Part shown: in pieces, positions 41,538-51,033 of the stretch | Position numbering within the stretch: the stretch's first letter is position 1 | How the letters are laid out: the number at the start of each line of letters is the position of its first letter | Assembly: GCF_021044425.1 (NCBI RefSeq) | Contig: NZ_JAJNEC010000005.1 | Location: 2,728,001-2,792,000, forward strand | Length of the DNA: 64,000 bases | Reading direction: 5' to 3' | Source of the DNA: Niabella pedocola | GTDB lineage: Bacteria; Bacteroidota; Bacteroidia; Chitinophagales; Chitinophagaceae | The notes under the pieces: model-generated | Told to the model about the DNA's origin: nothing | Database searches by the model: none | Seen by the model: the letters and a program-made list of their open reading frames with translations, nothing else | Made by a program: the position numbers and the translations under genes

Positions 41538-43004
41538 ATGGCCGCCTCTAAGAAATTAACGGTAACCGATTTCCTGCAAAGCCCCAGGGTGCAGGAGCAG
41601 CTGGCAACGCTGAGAGCCGCCTTTGGCACCAACGGGGAGCACCTGGTGATTTCGGATACGTTGGATGGAGATGGCCATCAATATGTAAATCTTGTTCAAA
41701 AAGGAGGCGGCGTATTGGGTGTGGCCCTGGTAGGATATACCTATGTTCTTGAGCAGATGGGCATCCGCTTTATGCGGCTTGCCGGAACCAGCGCGGGTGC
41801 CATCAATACCGCGTTGCTGGCCATTACCGGGAAGAAGGAATCGGAAAAATCAGCAAAGATCCTGGAAGCGATCACTGCACTGGATTTTTTTGATCTTGTT
41901 GACGGCCATCCGGCAGCCCGCTGGCTGATCAAAAACTTTATCACCAAAAGCAGCTTTTTAGTAAAAATAAAAAGATGGGCAAACGGGTTGGGGATCTTTT
42001 ATTCCCTGTTGCTGGCCGTTACGTTTGTATGCCTTTGGTTATTGCCGCACAATGCACCGATGCGGCAATTTACGCAAACGCTGGTAGTGCTGTTGCTGGT
42101 CATAACGCTGTTGCTGGGCGTGCTGGCCTGGTATATCAGCCGCCTGTTAAAACGGCTGCGTTCCAGTGGTTACGGGATCAACCCGGGTGATTTCTTTTAT
42201 GATTGGCTAAAGCAGCTGATGAAAGAAAACGGGGTTACAAACCTGGAAGACTTTCGTCTTAAGGCAGGCCAGCCGGTGGACGGGCTTCATTTGCGGCAGG
42301 AACATCGCGATGGTTTAACGGGTCTGGTCCCGGATGTAACGGTAATTGCATCAGAGCTGATCACCGAGAATAAGATCGAGTTTCCGAAAATGTGTAACCT
42401 GTTCCGGCCGCCCGACCGGTTGCATGAATTGCATCCCGCCGGACTGGTACGGGCTTCTATGGCCATTCCGCTGTTTTTTGAATCCTATTTTATTTATGGG
42501 ATACCCCGAACCAACGAAGACGTAAAAAAAGCATGGCTGGATACATTTGGCGAAAAGGAACCACCTGGAGAAGCCCGTTTCGTAGACGGAGGTATTTTAT
42601 CCAATTTTCCCATTAATATTTTTTACAATCCCACAGTTGTAGTGCCGCGGCTGCCGGTATTTGGGATTGACCTGGATGACAGCAGTCCGGGCGATACCGG
42701 GAAAAATACCGCGGCCTGGACCTTGAGCGGGTATTTTTTCAGGATCTTTAATACGGTACGGAATTATTACGACAAGGATTTTCAACTCAAGAATAAAGTC
42801 TACTCCCGTGGTATTGGCCGCATTGCATTACCGGATTTCAACTGGCTGAATTTTTTTATTACCGATAAGGAAAAGCTGGTGTTGTTTGAACGGGGGGCAG
42901 AAGCTGCAGCACGGTTTTTACTGAACTTTGACTGGGAGGCGTATAAACAGGAGCGAAGCGTGATGCAGGTAACGCTGGAAACCAGGAAGCAACAACAGCC
43001 ATAG
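41538..43004 (+). CDS. Patatin-like phospholipase with inserted membrane hairpin
   Basis: A 488-residue protein. The patatin domain has an oxyanion block GGGVLGVALVGYTYVLEQMG, the nucleophile Ser85 in GTSAG and the dyad Asp350 in FVDGGILSNFPI. Between them, at about residues 149-200, lie two membrane helices (FYSLLLAVTFVCLWLL and TLVVLLLVITLLLGVLAWY), so the protein is probably a membrane-bound lipase. The block RASMAIPLFFESYFI is also typical. Substrate lipids are unknown. Confidence 0.88.
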   Translation: MAASKKLTVTDFLQSPRVQEQLATLRAAFGTNGEHLVISDTLDGDGHQYVNLVQKGGGVLGVALVGYTYVLEQMGIRFMRLAGTSAGAINTALLAITGKKESEKSAKILEAITALDFFDLVDGHPAARWLIKNFITKSSFLVKIKRWANGLGIFYSLLLAVTFVCLWLLPHNAPMRQFTQTLVVLLLVITLLLGVLAWYISRLLKRLRSSGYGINPGDFFYDWLKQLMKENGVTNLEDFRLKAGQPVDGLHLRQEHRDGLTGLVPDVTVIASELITENKIEFPKMCNLFRPPDRLHELHPAGLVRASMAIPLFFESYFIYGIPRTNEDVKKAWLDTFGEKEPPGEARFVDGGILSNFPINIFYNPTVVVPRLPVFGIDLDDSSPGDTGKNTAAWTLSGYFFRIFNTVRNYYDKDFQLKNKVYSRGIGRIALPDFNWLNFFITDKEKLVLFERGAEAAARFLLNFDWEAYKQERSVMQVTLETRKQQQP

Positions 43005-43118
43005 AGAAATGATTGGGTATTGAAGCGTTAAGTAACAAAACACGAAAAACGGATCGCTGACCGCTGACGACTTTCCTCAATGCTCAAAAAATCGTAATTT
43101 CAATACAAATTCTATTTT

Positions 43119-43745
43119 ATGAGCGCCCCTGTTAACTGGCCTGTGGCCATCCAACCGCTTTTAAAAAAATACAAAGCCACCAAACATCCGCTCGACTATA
43201 AAAACACCTACCAGCTATTGGTAGTGGTGGTGCTTTCGGCACAGGATTCGGACCGGCATATCAACCAGATCGCGCCGGCATTCTTTCATGCTTTTCCTAC
43301 TATGACGGCACTCTCAAAAGCTACGGAAGCCGCCATTGCAGGGCAGATCAGCGATGTGCGCAACTTTGGAAATAAAGCCAAATGGCTTTTGGAAATTGCA
43401 CAATCCTTAAAAAAGGATGCTGCTATTCCACTAAACCTGGAGGCGCTTACGGAATTGAAAGGCATCGGCCGGAAATCGGCAAACGTAATTCTTCGTGAAA
43501 GCGGCAAACCACCGGAAGGGGTGATCGTAGATCTGCATGTGGTACGAGTTGCACCCCGTCTTGGAATAGCCACCGGCTCCGACCCAAAGAAAATAGAAAA
43601 GCAAATCATGGATGCACTCCCGCAAAAGGACTGGGACGCCGGTATGGCCATTTCTTTTTTGGGAAGGGAGATCTGCCGCCCTACAAATCCCAAATGCGAA
43701 ACCTGCCTGATGAATAAAGTCTGCTTGTTTTACAACAGTCATTAA
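43119..43745 (+). CDS. nth: Endonuclease III, 4Fe-4S DNA glycosylase/AP lyase
   Basis: A 208-residue HhH-GPD protein. The helix-hairpin-helix is LKGIGRKSANVIL with Lys119, and the catalytic Asp138 is in VIVDLHVVRVAPRLGIA. The C-terminal cluster is C-x6-C-x2-C-x5-C (Cys186, 193, 196, 202). It removes oxidised pyrimidines and nicks abasic sites. Leu replaces the usual Thr before the conserved His in VDTHV. Length is normal. Confidence 0.92.
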   Translation: MSAPVNWPVAIQPLLKKYKATKHPLDYKNTYQLLVVVVLSAQDSDRHINQIAPAFFHAFPTMTALSKATEAAIAGQISDVRNFGNKAKWLLEIAQSLKKDAAIPLNLEALTELKGIGRKSANVILRESGKPPEGVIVDLHVVRVAPRLGIATGSDPKKIEKQIMDALPQKDWDAGMAISFLGREICRPTNPKCETCLMNKVCLFYNSH

Positions 43746-44131
43746 AACCATGGTAGTGCAAAGCGCCTGCCGGTGACCGGCAGCTTTCCTTAGCAGCGTA
43801 CACCGTGTAAAAGCCGGTGCCATAGCGGAACAGGACCTGCCGTTTCGGAGCGGTCAAGATTTTAGAAAAACATCTGGTGCTATTTTAGGATCGCGGGTTG
43901 GGCTTTCGAGAACAGCTATCCGGCCTGCATGACACAGCAGGATGGTTCAACCCTTATTATCATTTATTTTTGAAAGGAACAATGCGGGTTATAGAAATTA
44001 CCGGGACATCAAGGATCGTTGTGTTCCGGATATGGTTGCTGTTAAACGATTATTATGGATGGCCACAGGGATTGTGAAGAAAATTTTCCATAATTTTCAT
44101 CGCTTATAGTCAGAGTTAATATTTTAAAGGG
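43746..44131. other. Gap of 386 bp upstream of the PUL
   Basis: No gene seen. The right half is AT-rich and must contain the promoter of the sigma factor gene, but I see no clean TAnnTTTG. An in-frame TAA at 44117 limits the sigma factor start to the TTG at 44132. Confidence 0.4.
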
Positions 44132-44698
44132 TTGGAAATTTCCTGGACAGGTATTGAAGTGGGGGACAAGGACGCGTATTCGCATGCGTACAGGAAGCTG
44201 TATGAGCGATTTTATAACTATGGTGTAAAATTAGTGGAAGACAGCGCACTGGTAGAAGACGTGATCCAGGAGATCTTGATGACGTTATGGGTAAACCGCG
44301 AGGGCCTGAGGGCGATAAAAAACCCGGATGGATATTACTACGTGCTTTTCAGGAGAGCATTGAGCAAGCGGGTTGCGGCGCTTGCTAAAACCAAAACCAT
44401 CGACGGTGCGGAGTTCGATCCTGAATTTGCAGCAGATGTGATGATGATCCGGCAGGAAACGGATCAGGCCCTTAAGGAAAAACTGGCTGCAGCCATTCAT
44501 ACCCTTTCGGCCAGGCAGCAGGAAGCACTGTTCCTGCGTTTTTATGAAGGCTTCTCCTATGAAGAAACGGCAACGATCCTGGGTATCTCAGTAAAAGCAA
44601 CCTATAAACTCATGGCAAGAAGCCTGCTCACTTTACGGGACAAGGTTTCGGTTCCCCTCGTTTACATTTTTTTCTTACTGAAGGAAAATTTTCATTAA
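44132..44698 (+). CDS. ECF RNA polymerase sigma factor (FecI type), TTG start
   Basis: A 188-residue sigma-70 factor. Region 2 is at about 1-75 (DAYSHAYRKLYERFYNYGVK, EDVIQEILMTLW) and region 4 at about 118-175 (LSARQQEALFLRFYEGFSYE, ETATILGISVKATYKLMARS). An in-frame stop lies 12 bases before the TTG at 44132 and no ATG occurs before region 2, so TTG must be the start. It is followed by a FecR anti-sigma gene and a SusC/D pair, so it should activate that locus when the TonB receptor signals. Confidence 0.92.
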   Translation: MEISWTGIEVGDKDAYSHAYRKLYERFYNYGVKLVEDSALVEDVIQEILMTLWVNREGLRAIKNPDGYYYVLFRRALSKRVAALAKTKTIDGAEFDPEFAADVMMIRQETDQALKEKLAAAIHTLSARQQEALFLRFYEGFSYEETATILGISVKATYKLMARSLLTLRDKVSVPLVYIFFLLKENFH

Positions 44699-44744
44699 CA
44701 GATGGGGTAATTTTTTGTGTTTCTCACTCATTATGTATCTGAGG

Positions 44745-45791
44745 ATGAAAAAAGCAGACAAATACAGGCAATATGTGCTCGGGGATTTTTTATGTGATGA
44801 ATATTTCCAGGATTGGATACACCTGCCTGATGAAGAAAAGAATGCTTTTTGGGAGCAATGGCTGCAGGCCAACCCCGGTAAGCAGCAAGAGATCGGGTTA
44901 GCACGGGAGATCTTATTCAATATCGGTTTCAAGACAAGCCGTCCGGATCCGCTAAACGTAGAAGCTTCTTTGAACCGGGCACTGGCGGCTATTGAGGAAT
45001 GTAAACAAAGGCCGGCAGGCCCGCGCGGTTTTTGGGTAGCTGCCAAACGCTGGAAGGCAGCAGCTGTCCTGATCCCCTTGCTGCTCATCAGCTCATTGAT
45101 TTTTTGGCGACTGAAAACGCCGGGGCAGTATACGGTTAATACCGGGTATGGAAAAATTTCCCGCCTGGTTTTGCCAGACAGTTCGGTGGTGGTGCTCAAT
45201 GCTAACTCCACCATTAAGTATGGAAAAAAGTGGGACAAGAATGCGCCGAGGGAGCTATGGTTAAACGGGGAGGCTTTTTTTGATGTAAAGCATCTGGATA
45301 ATGATCATAATATCGAAAATTACGAACGGTTTATTGTTCATACCGTAAACACAACGGTGGAGGTATTGGGTACCTCGTTTGATATCCGAGAGAGAAGAGG
45401 GCGTACGGAGATCTCCTTACAAAAAGGTGCCATCCGGGTGTTCCTTTCAAAAACCGGAACGCAGCCGGTACTGATGAAGCCGGGGGATATACTACTGGTA
45501 GATTCGGTTAGTGTGATCCATCGCACTTCAAATATCGAACATGCGCTGAATGCCTCTTCCTGGAAGGAAAAAAAACTGGTCCTTTCCGATCCTACACTGT
45601 CGGAGATTTTTAAATACCTGGAGGATACATACGGTAAGTCGTTTATCCTGGAAGACCCGGAACTGGCCCGGAAGAAACTGAACGGCCCCATATTAATCGA
45701 TTCTTTGGATGACGCGCTTTTTGTAATGTCAACTGCTTTAAATATATCATTCACTAACGAGGGTGATCAAATAAGAGTAAACTTCAAATAG
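44745..45791 (+). CDS. FecR-type anti-sigma factor
   Basis: A 348-residue protein from the ATG at 44745 (MKKADKYRQYVLGDFLCDEY); an ATG four codons upstream at 44733 is possible. A cytosolic helical domain (about 1-95) is followed by a membrane segment (about 105-123, AAAVLIPLLLISSLIFW), then the periplasmic FecR domain (TVNTGYGKISRLVLPDSSVV, LWLNGEAFFDVKH, TVEVLGTSFDIRERRGRTEI) and a DUF4974-like C-terminus. It holds the sigma factor until the SusC protein binds substrate. Confidence 0.92.
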   Translation: MKKADKYRQYVLGDFLCDEYFQDWIHLPDEEKNAFWEQWLQANPGKQQEIGLAREILFNIGFKTSRPDPLNVEASLNRALAAIEECKQRPAGPRGFWVAAKRWKAAAVLIPLLLISSLIFWRLKTPGQYTVNTGYGKISRLVLPDSSVVVLNANSTIKYGKKWDKNAPRELWLNGEAFFDVKHLDNDHNIENYERFIVHTVNTTVEVLGTSFDIRERRGRTEISLQKGAIRVFLSKTGTQPVLMKPGDILLVDSVSVIHRTSNIEHALNASSWKEKKLVLSDPTLSEIFKYLEDTYGKSFILEDPELARKKLNGPILIDSLDDALFVMSTALNISFTNEGDQIRVNFK

Positions 45792-45816
45792 TTTTTCACT
45801 TATAATAAATGTCCAT

Positions 45817-48800
45817 ATGTTAAAAAAACGCTTGTTGCTGATTGCATCCCTGTGCCTGCTGGGGTGTATGTACTACTGCCCGGCTGTAATGGCGCAGGCC
45901 GGAGGTAAACGGGTTTCCATTGAAGAAGCCTTAAACCAGGTAAAAAAAGCCTACGGTACACAGTTTGTGTACGATCCGGACCTGTTAAAAGGCAAAACCA
46001 CTACTTATGCCCTGGATCAGGTAAAATCAAAACAGGTTGAAGAAGTATTAAAGGGCATCTTATACCCCAACAACCTGGTATTCCTGTATGTAAAAAAGAA
46101 TTATTATACCATTGTTCCAAAAGAGCGGCTAGGTGAAATTTCCCTTGAAAAACAGTCCGTTCCCGAACGGGAAAAAGAGCGGGATGTGGCGCCCGTAACA
46201 GCGCTGAGGATGCTTTCGGGGATGGTACGGTCCGATGCGGGCAGCCCTGTTGGCGGAGCCAGTGTTACCGTCCGGAATACGGGGAAAGGAACGGCTACCG
46301 ACTCAAAAGGGGCATTCACCATCGGTGTAAGCGGCCGGAATGATGTATTGACCATTTCAAATATCGGGTTCAAAACGCAGGAAATACCGGTTGGCAACCA
46401 GACTGCCGTAACCGTAACCTTGTCTTCAGAAACGGCGCAGCTGGATGAGGTGGTGGTGATCGGTTATGGTACAGCAAAACGTAAAGATTTTACGGGTGCC
46501 GTAACCTCCGTAAAAGTAGAAGACGGGCCGGTGGGTATGCTGCCCAATTCGAGCCCCCTGGATGTATTGAAAGGAAATGTTTCGGGTTTAAACATCGGTG
46601 TGGCCAATGCTGCAGGAAGCCAGCCGTCGATGCTGATAAGAGGGCAGAATTCGATAAATGGAGATAATAACCCGTTGATCGTACTGGACGGGGTTATTTT
46701 CCTGGGCAGCCTGAATGATATTAACCCCAATGATATCGCTTCCGTGGATGTGCTGAAGGATGCGGTTTCGGCTTCCGTATATGGATCGCGATCGGCGAAC
46801 GGGGTCATTGCCATTACTACCAAAAAAGGCAAAAGAGGCAAACCTTCTATTAACCTGAATGCCTCTTATGGAGCACAGTTCTGGCAAAACAAGCCGGTAA
46901 TGATGACGGGTGCCCAATGGATTCAATCGGTAAACGCCCGTAACAACTATACCACTGGAGCTACCAATTGGATGAAGACCGGGGAACTGGATAATTACAA
47001 TAATGGCAGGGAAATCAACTGGCTGGATGCAATTACCCGTACCGGCACCTTTGAAAACTACCAGGCGGCTGTTTCAGGTGCATCAGACAATGTAAATTAT
47101 TACCTGTCTTCTTCCTATAACAATAATAAAGGCATCGTTATAGGCGACCGGTACGACCGCATCTCTGTTTTAAGTAAGGTAAATGCCCGGGTTACCAGTT
47201 GGCTGGAACTGGGTCTGGACGGGGCTTACAACGTATTGGATTATTCGGGCATACCGGCAAATGTGCTCGCTGCCGAACAGATGTCGCCTTACGGCGTGAT
47301 GTACCGGGATGATCAGGGTCACCTGGAGAGGTATCCCTATACCCAGTCCGCCGTAAACCCGTTATGGGGTGTGCAGGATGGTACCGCCGACAACCAGGAC
47401 CGGCGACATAATTTCCGGTTAAATACCTATGCCGTGGTTTCGGTACCCTGGATAAAAGGATTAAGCTACCGGTTAAACTATGCTGCCAACCTGGATAAAA
47501 ATGAATCCGGTGCGTTTTATTATGAAAATTATTATATAGCCGAAGGTGAAGGCATACAGCGATACAGCACCACGGCCGTTAACGCACTGCTTTCTAAAGC
47601 CAATGGCAACCTGCAGCATACAACCGACTTTAACTATGTTATTGACAATATCCTGAATTATAAAAACCGGTTTGGCCAGCATTCGGTTGACCTTACGGCG
47701 GTAGCCACCAGAGACTTTACAAGGAATGAAAGCGCCAACATCATTGGCTCCGACTTTTCAGCGAATGGCAACTCGTTACTGGGCATCTGGGGCCTGTCCA
47801 AAGCAACGGTGCAGCAAAACGCATTAAACGTAACGCAACGGGCGAATATCGGCTATCTCACCCGCCTCAACTATGAATATGCCAGTAAATATATGCTGAA
47901 TGCCTCTTTCAGGAGAGACGGGGCATCGGTTTTTGGGTCGAATACAAAATGGGGTGATTTTGGTGCGGTAGGCCTGGCCTGGCGCATTTCGGGGGAGGAG
48001 TTTATGAAAAATGTGTCGCTGATCAATGACCTGAAATTTAAACTTTCCTGGGGGCAGAACGGAAACCAGGGCATCAGCCCTTATGGAACATTGGCCAAGG
48101 TGGTTAACGGTCTTTCCGGTGGTTACCGGTACGAATTTTCCAACACGGGCAGCAATATCCTGTATGGACTGGCTCAATCAACATTGGGTAATAATGACCT
48201 GGGCTGGGAAACTACAGCCGCCTGGAATCTCGGCATTGAAGCGGCCCTGCTGCAAAGAAGGATCCTTTTCGATCTGAACCTGTATACTTCCCGGACGACG
48301 GATCAGTTATTTGTACGGGAAATTCCCATCATGACCGGGTTTAAATCCATTAATGCATCCATGGGCGAAGTGGCCAATAAAGGACTGGAACTTTCAGTAA
48401 CGTCTGTGAATATTCAACGAAGCGATTTTAACTGGGCTACAACCTTAAACTACTGGGTCAACCGGAACAAACTGGTGCGTCTTTATGGTACCGACCGCAA
48501 CGGTGATGGAAAGGAGGATGATGATATTGCCAACGGCCTGTTTATCGGAAAATCACTTGGGGCCATTTATGGGTACGAACAGATCGGGATCGTTCAAACC
48601 GCCGACAAAGATTATATCGCACTGAACGGTGCCGCGGCCGGCGATCCCCGGTACAATGATATCGACGGCGTTCCCGGGATATCGGTAAACGACCGCAAAA
48701 TCCTGGGCTACACCAAGGAAAATTTCAGGATGAGCATGAGCAATACGGTATCCTACAGGAACTTCGAATTATATGCCCTGGTTGCGGGTATCTTCGGAGG

Positions 48801-49185
48801 GAACGGCTTTTATCTCAACAGCAATACAGGCGCTTACCTGTCAAGGTCGAACCGGTTTAATGATAACTCCATATATGTTCCTTACTGGACACCGGAAAAT
48901 GCCGGCAACGTTTATCCGTCAGCTACCTATTCTGCCGATTCAAGATTTTTGGGGTTACAGTCAAGAAGTTTTGTCCGGTTGCAGGATGTAGTGCTTTCAT
49001 ATACCTTCCGTCAACCCTGGATGCAACGCATGCATGTATCTAATTTGCGGTTATTCCTTTCAGGAAAAAATATGGCAACGTTCACCCGCTGGGATGGCGG
49101 CGATCCGGAATTGGGGAATACCGTAAAGGATAATGTTATTCCGGTGCCTGCAACCTATTCTTTTGGCTTCTCTGCAAGATTTTAA
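45817..49185 (+). CDS. SusC/RagA TonB-dependent receptor with STN domain
   Basis: A 1122-residue outer-membrane protein with a signal peptide (to about residue 27). Order: STN domain (about 30-105, YGTQFVYDPDLLKG), carboxypeptidase-like domain (about 130-195), TonB-box region LDEVVVIGYGTAKRKDFTGA, plug (NPLIVLDGVIF, SVYGSRSANGVIAITTKKGK) and the barrel ending in FGFSARF. The STN domain contacts the FecR periplasmic part, consistent with the gene order. It should import a glycan fragment. Confidence 0.95.
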   Translation: MLKKRLLLIASLCLLGCMYYCPAVMAQAGGKRVSIEEALNQVKKAYGTQFVYDPDLLKGKTTTYALDQVKSKQVEEVLKGILYPNNLVFLYVKKNYYTIVPKERLGEISLEKQSVPEREKERDVAPVTALRMLSGMVRSDAGSPVGGASVTVRNTGKGTATDSKGAFTIGVSGRNDVLTISNIGFKTQEIPVGNQTAVTVTLSSETAQLDEVVVIGYGTAKRKDFTGAVTSVKVEDGPVGMLPNSSPLDVLKGNVSGLNIGVANAAGSQPSMLIRGQNSINGDNNPLIVLDGVIFLGSLNDINPNDIASVDVLKDAVSASVYGSRSANGVIAITTKKGKRGKPSINLNASYGAQFWQNKPVMMTGAQWIQSVNARNNYTTGATNWMKTGELDNYNNGREINWLDAITRTGTFENYQAAVSGASDNVNYYLSSSYNNNKGIVIGDRYDRISVLSKVNARVTSWLELGLDGAYNVLDYSGIPANVLAAEQMSPYGVMYRDDQGHLERYPYTQSAVNPLWGVQDGTADNQDRRHNFRLNTYAVVSVPWIKGLSYRLNYAANLDKNESGAFYYENYYIAEGEGIQRYSTTAVNALLSKANGNLQHTTDFNYVIDNILNYKNRFGQHSVDLTAVATRDFTRNESANIIGSDFSANGNSLLGIWGLSKATVQQNALNVTQRANIGYLTRLNYEYASKYMLNASFRRDGASVFGSNTKWGDFGAVGLAWRISGEEFMKNVSLINDLKFKLSWGQNGNQGISPYGTLAKVVNGLSGGYRYEFSNTGSNILYGLAQSTLGNNDLGWETTAAWNLGIEAALLQRRILFDLNLYTSRTTDQLFVREIPIMTGFKSINASMGEVANKGLELSVTSVNIQRSDFNWATTLNYWVNRNKLVRLYGTDRNGDGKEDDDIANGLFIGKSLGAIYGYEQIGIVQTADKDYIALNGAAAGDPRYNDIDGVPGISVNDRKILGYTKENFRMSMSNTVSYRNFELYALVAGIFGGNGFYLNSNTGAYLSRSNRFNDNSIYVPYWTPENAGNVYPSATYSADSRFLGLQSRSFVRLQDVVLSYTFRQPWMQRMHVSNLRLFLSGKNMATFTRWDGGDPELGNTVKDNVIPVPATYSFGFSARF

Positions 49186-49205
49186 ATTCATTTAAACTGA
49201 TTACC

Positions 49206-50996
49206 ATGAAACGGTTCTTACATATTTTAACAGGATTATTGATTTGTTTTTTATGGCAGGCCTGTAAGTCGGACAAGGATTTTCTCCGGGAGCAACCGGA
49301 GACCTTCTATACGGTGGATAATGCCTTTTCAACTTCCGCACAGGTAGATCAGGTGCTCATTGGTATTTACTCCAATATCAGGGAGGCCTGGACCAACCCC
49401 AATGAGCAGGCCTGGATGTTCATTTTTAAAGGCAACGGAACAGATGAGTTTGATGTGCCCAGCATCCGCAGAGGTGGTACTTTTAACAACTACGCCAACA
49501 TCAATCCGGATAATGCCAATTTTTACAATATATACAGTTTTTGGTACGACCTGATCAGCAAAGCCAATCTGGCCATTTATGGAGCCAACCTGCCGCAGGT
49601 GAAATGGGGTACCGAAGATGAAAAAAAATATGCCCTGGCACAGGCACGCTTTTTCAGGGCATTTGCATACCGGAACCTGGGCGAAACATTTGGCGGGGTG
49701 CCAATCGTTACGGAGATTTCAACCATACCCAAATACGATTTTACCCGCTCTACCCGGATCGAAACCTACGATTTTGCGATTACGGAAATGGAAGCCGTAT
49801 TAAATGATTTACCGGCTACAACGGTAGCCGGAGGACGCCTGGTAAAAGGTGCCGCCCAGCACAATCTATGTGAGCTTTACCTGGCAAAGGGCATTGAACT
49901 GGATGCCGCATCAAAGACGGCAGAGGCTAAAACGGCCTACGATAAATCCGTCCAGTACGGTAATGACGTTATAGACGGAGGCTTGTATACACTTATGCAA
50001 AGCAGGTTTGGCAAACGGGCGGGAGAACTAACCATCAGTATCCCGATATACAAAGGCGGCGTTGCCGGTGCAGCAAATATTATAGACACTATTCAGCAGG
50101 CAACCAATGTTTTCTGGGATTTATTCCAGGAAGGAAATGTGAATTACCAGGATGGCAATAAGGAATGCATCTGGGCGGCCCAGGTCGATTACGCGGCTTA
50201 CCGTACAGCAGACGGAGAATCGAAGCTTCCGTATTCGCGCACTTACGGGCCCGTGTTCAGGGATGGGTCTTCCGGTAATATAACCGGAACCAATGAAGAT
50301 GTTGGCGGTCGCGGCATTTCACAGATGATGCCCACATTTTATACAAGGGAGGAAATCTTCAGCACCAAGTGGAGTGATGATATGCGCAACAGCGATGCGG
50401 CATTCCGTCGCCGGTTTAAAAGCAATGTGGTTGCTTCGTCCTATTACAGGAAAGATGTTCCCTGGACGGTATTATACAACGGCAGTGCCGATAATACGAC
50501 CAATATCAATAACCGGAGTCTTTGCTATCCCATTTCCTGCAAAATTGCTACCGATAAATATACAGGCATTGCCGATGGCGAGAATATGAGCAACCTTTTT
50601 CGCGATGAGTACATTATCCGGTTGCCCGAAACCATCCTGCTGCGGGCCGAGGCCAAACAGCGGAGCGGGGATAAAGCCGGCGCTGCCAGCGATATTAACC
50701 TGCTGCGGAACCGTGCGCAGTGCAGCTATAAGGTTACGGCCGCCGACATGGATGATCAGTTCAATTTAATTCTGGACGAACGGGCACGGGAGCTGATCTA
50801 TGAAGAGTGCCGGTGGAATACTTTGTTGAGGATGGGTAAGACGATTGCCGTAGACCGGATAAAAAAATATGCCTACTGGCCGGAAGCGCAGGCTACACTG
50901 ACGTTTAATTTCAACCTTTGGCCCATACCGCAAAAGGTGATTGAAACCAATAAGGATGCGGTAATTGCACAGAATCCTGACTGGATGAATAAATAA
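49206..50996 (+). CDS. SusD-family glycan-binding lipoprotein
   Basis: A 596-residue lipoprotein; the lipobox is LLICFLWQAC with Cys21. The SusD TPR-type scaffold has YALAQARFFRAFAYRNLGET and FGGVPIVTE, and the late YIIRLPETILLRAEAKQRSG and DERARELIYEECRWNTLLRM blocks. It caps the SusC barrel and binds glycan at the surface. 20 bases separate it from susC. Confidence 0.95.
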   Translation: MKRFLHILTGLLICFLWQACKSDKDFLREQPETFYTVDNAFSTSAQVDQVLIGIYSNIREAWTNPNEQAWMFIFKGNGTDEFDVPSIRRGGTFNNYANINPDNANFYNIYSFWYDLISKANLAIYGANLPQVKWGTEDEKKYALAQARFFRAFAYRNLGETFGGVPIVTEISTIPKYDFTRSTRIETYDFAITEMEAVLNDLPATTVAGGRLVKGAAQHNLCELYLAKGIELDAASKTAEAKTAYDKSVQYGNDVIDGGLYTLMQSRFGKRAGELTISIPIYKGGVAGAANIIDTIQQATNVFWDLFQEGNVNYQDGNKECIWAAQVDYAAYRTADGESKLPYSRTYGPVFRDGSSGNITGTNEDVGGRGISQMMPTFYTREEIFSTKWSDDMRNSDAAFRRRFKSNVVASSYYRKDVPWTVLYNGSADNTTNINNRSLCYPISCKIATDKYTGIADGENMSNLFRDEYIIRLPETILLRAEAKQRSGDKAGAASDINLLRNRAQCSYKVTAADMDDQFNLILDERARELIYEECRWNTLLRMGKTIAVDRIKKYAYWPEAQATLTFNFNLWPIPQKVIETNKDAVIAQNPDWMNK

Positions 50997-51033
50997 ACCG
51001 CCAACAAGCCATTCTATAAAATATCTTTAGCAA

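Noticed and set aside
45338..45754. Antisense ORF over fecR
   Set aside because: Serine-rich shadow frame with no start context; the sense frame has clear FecR motifs.
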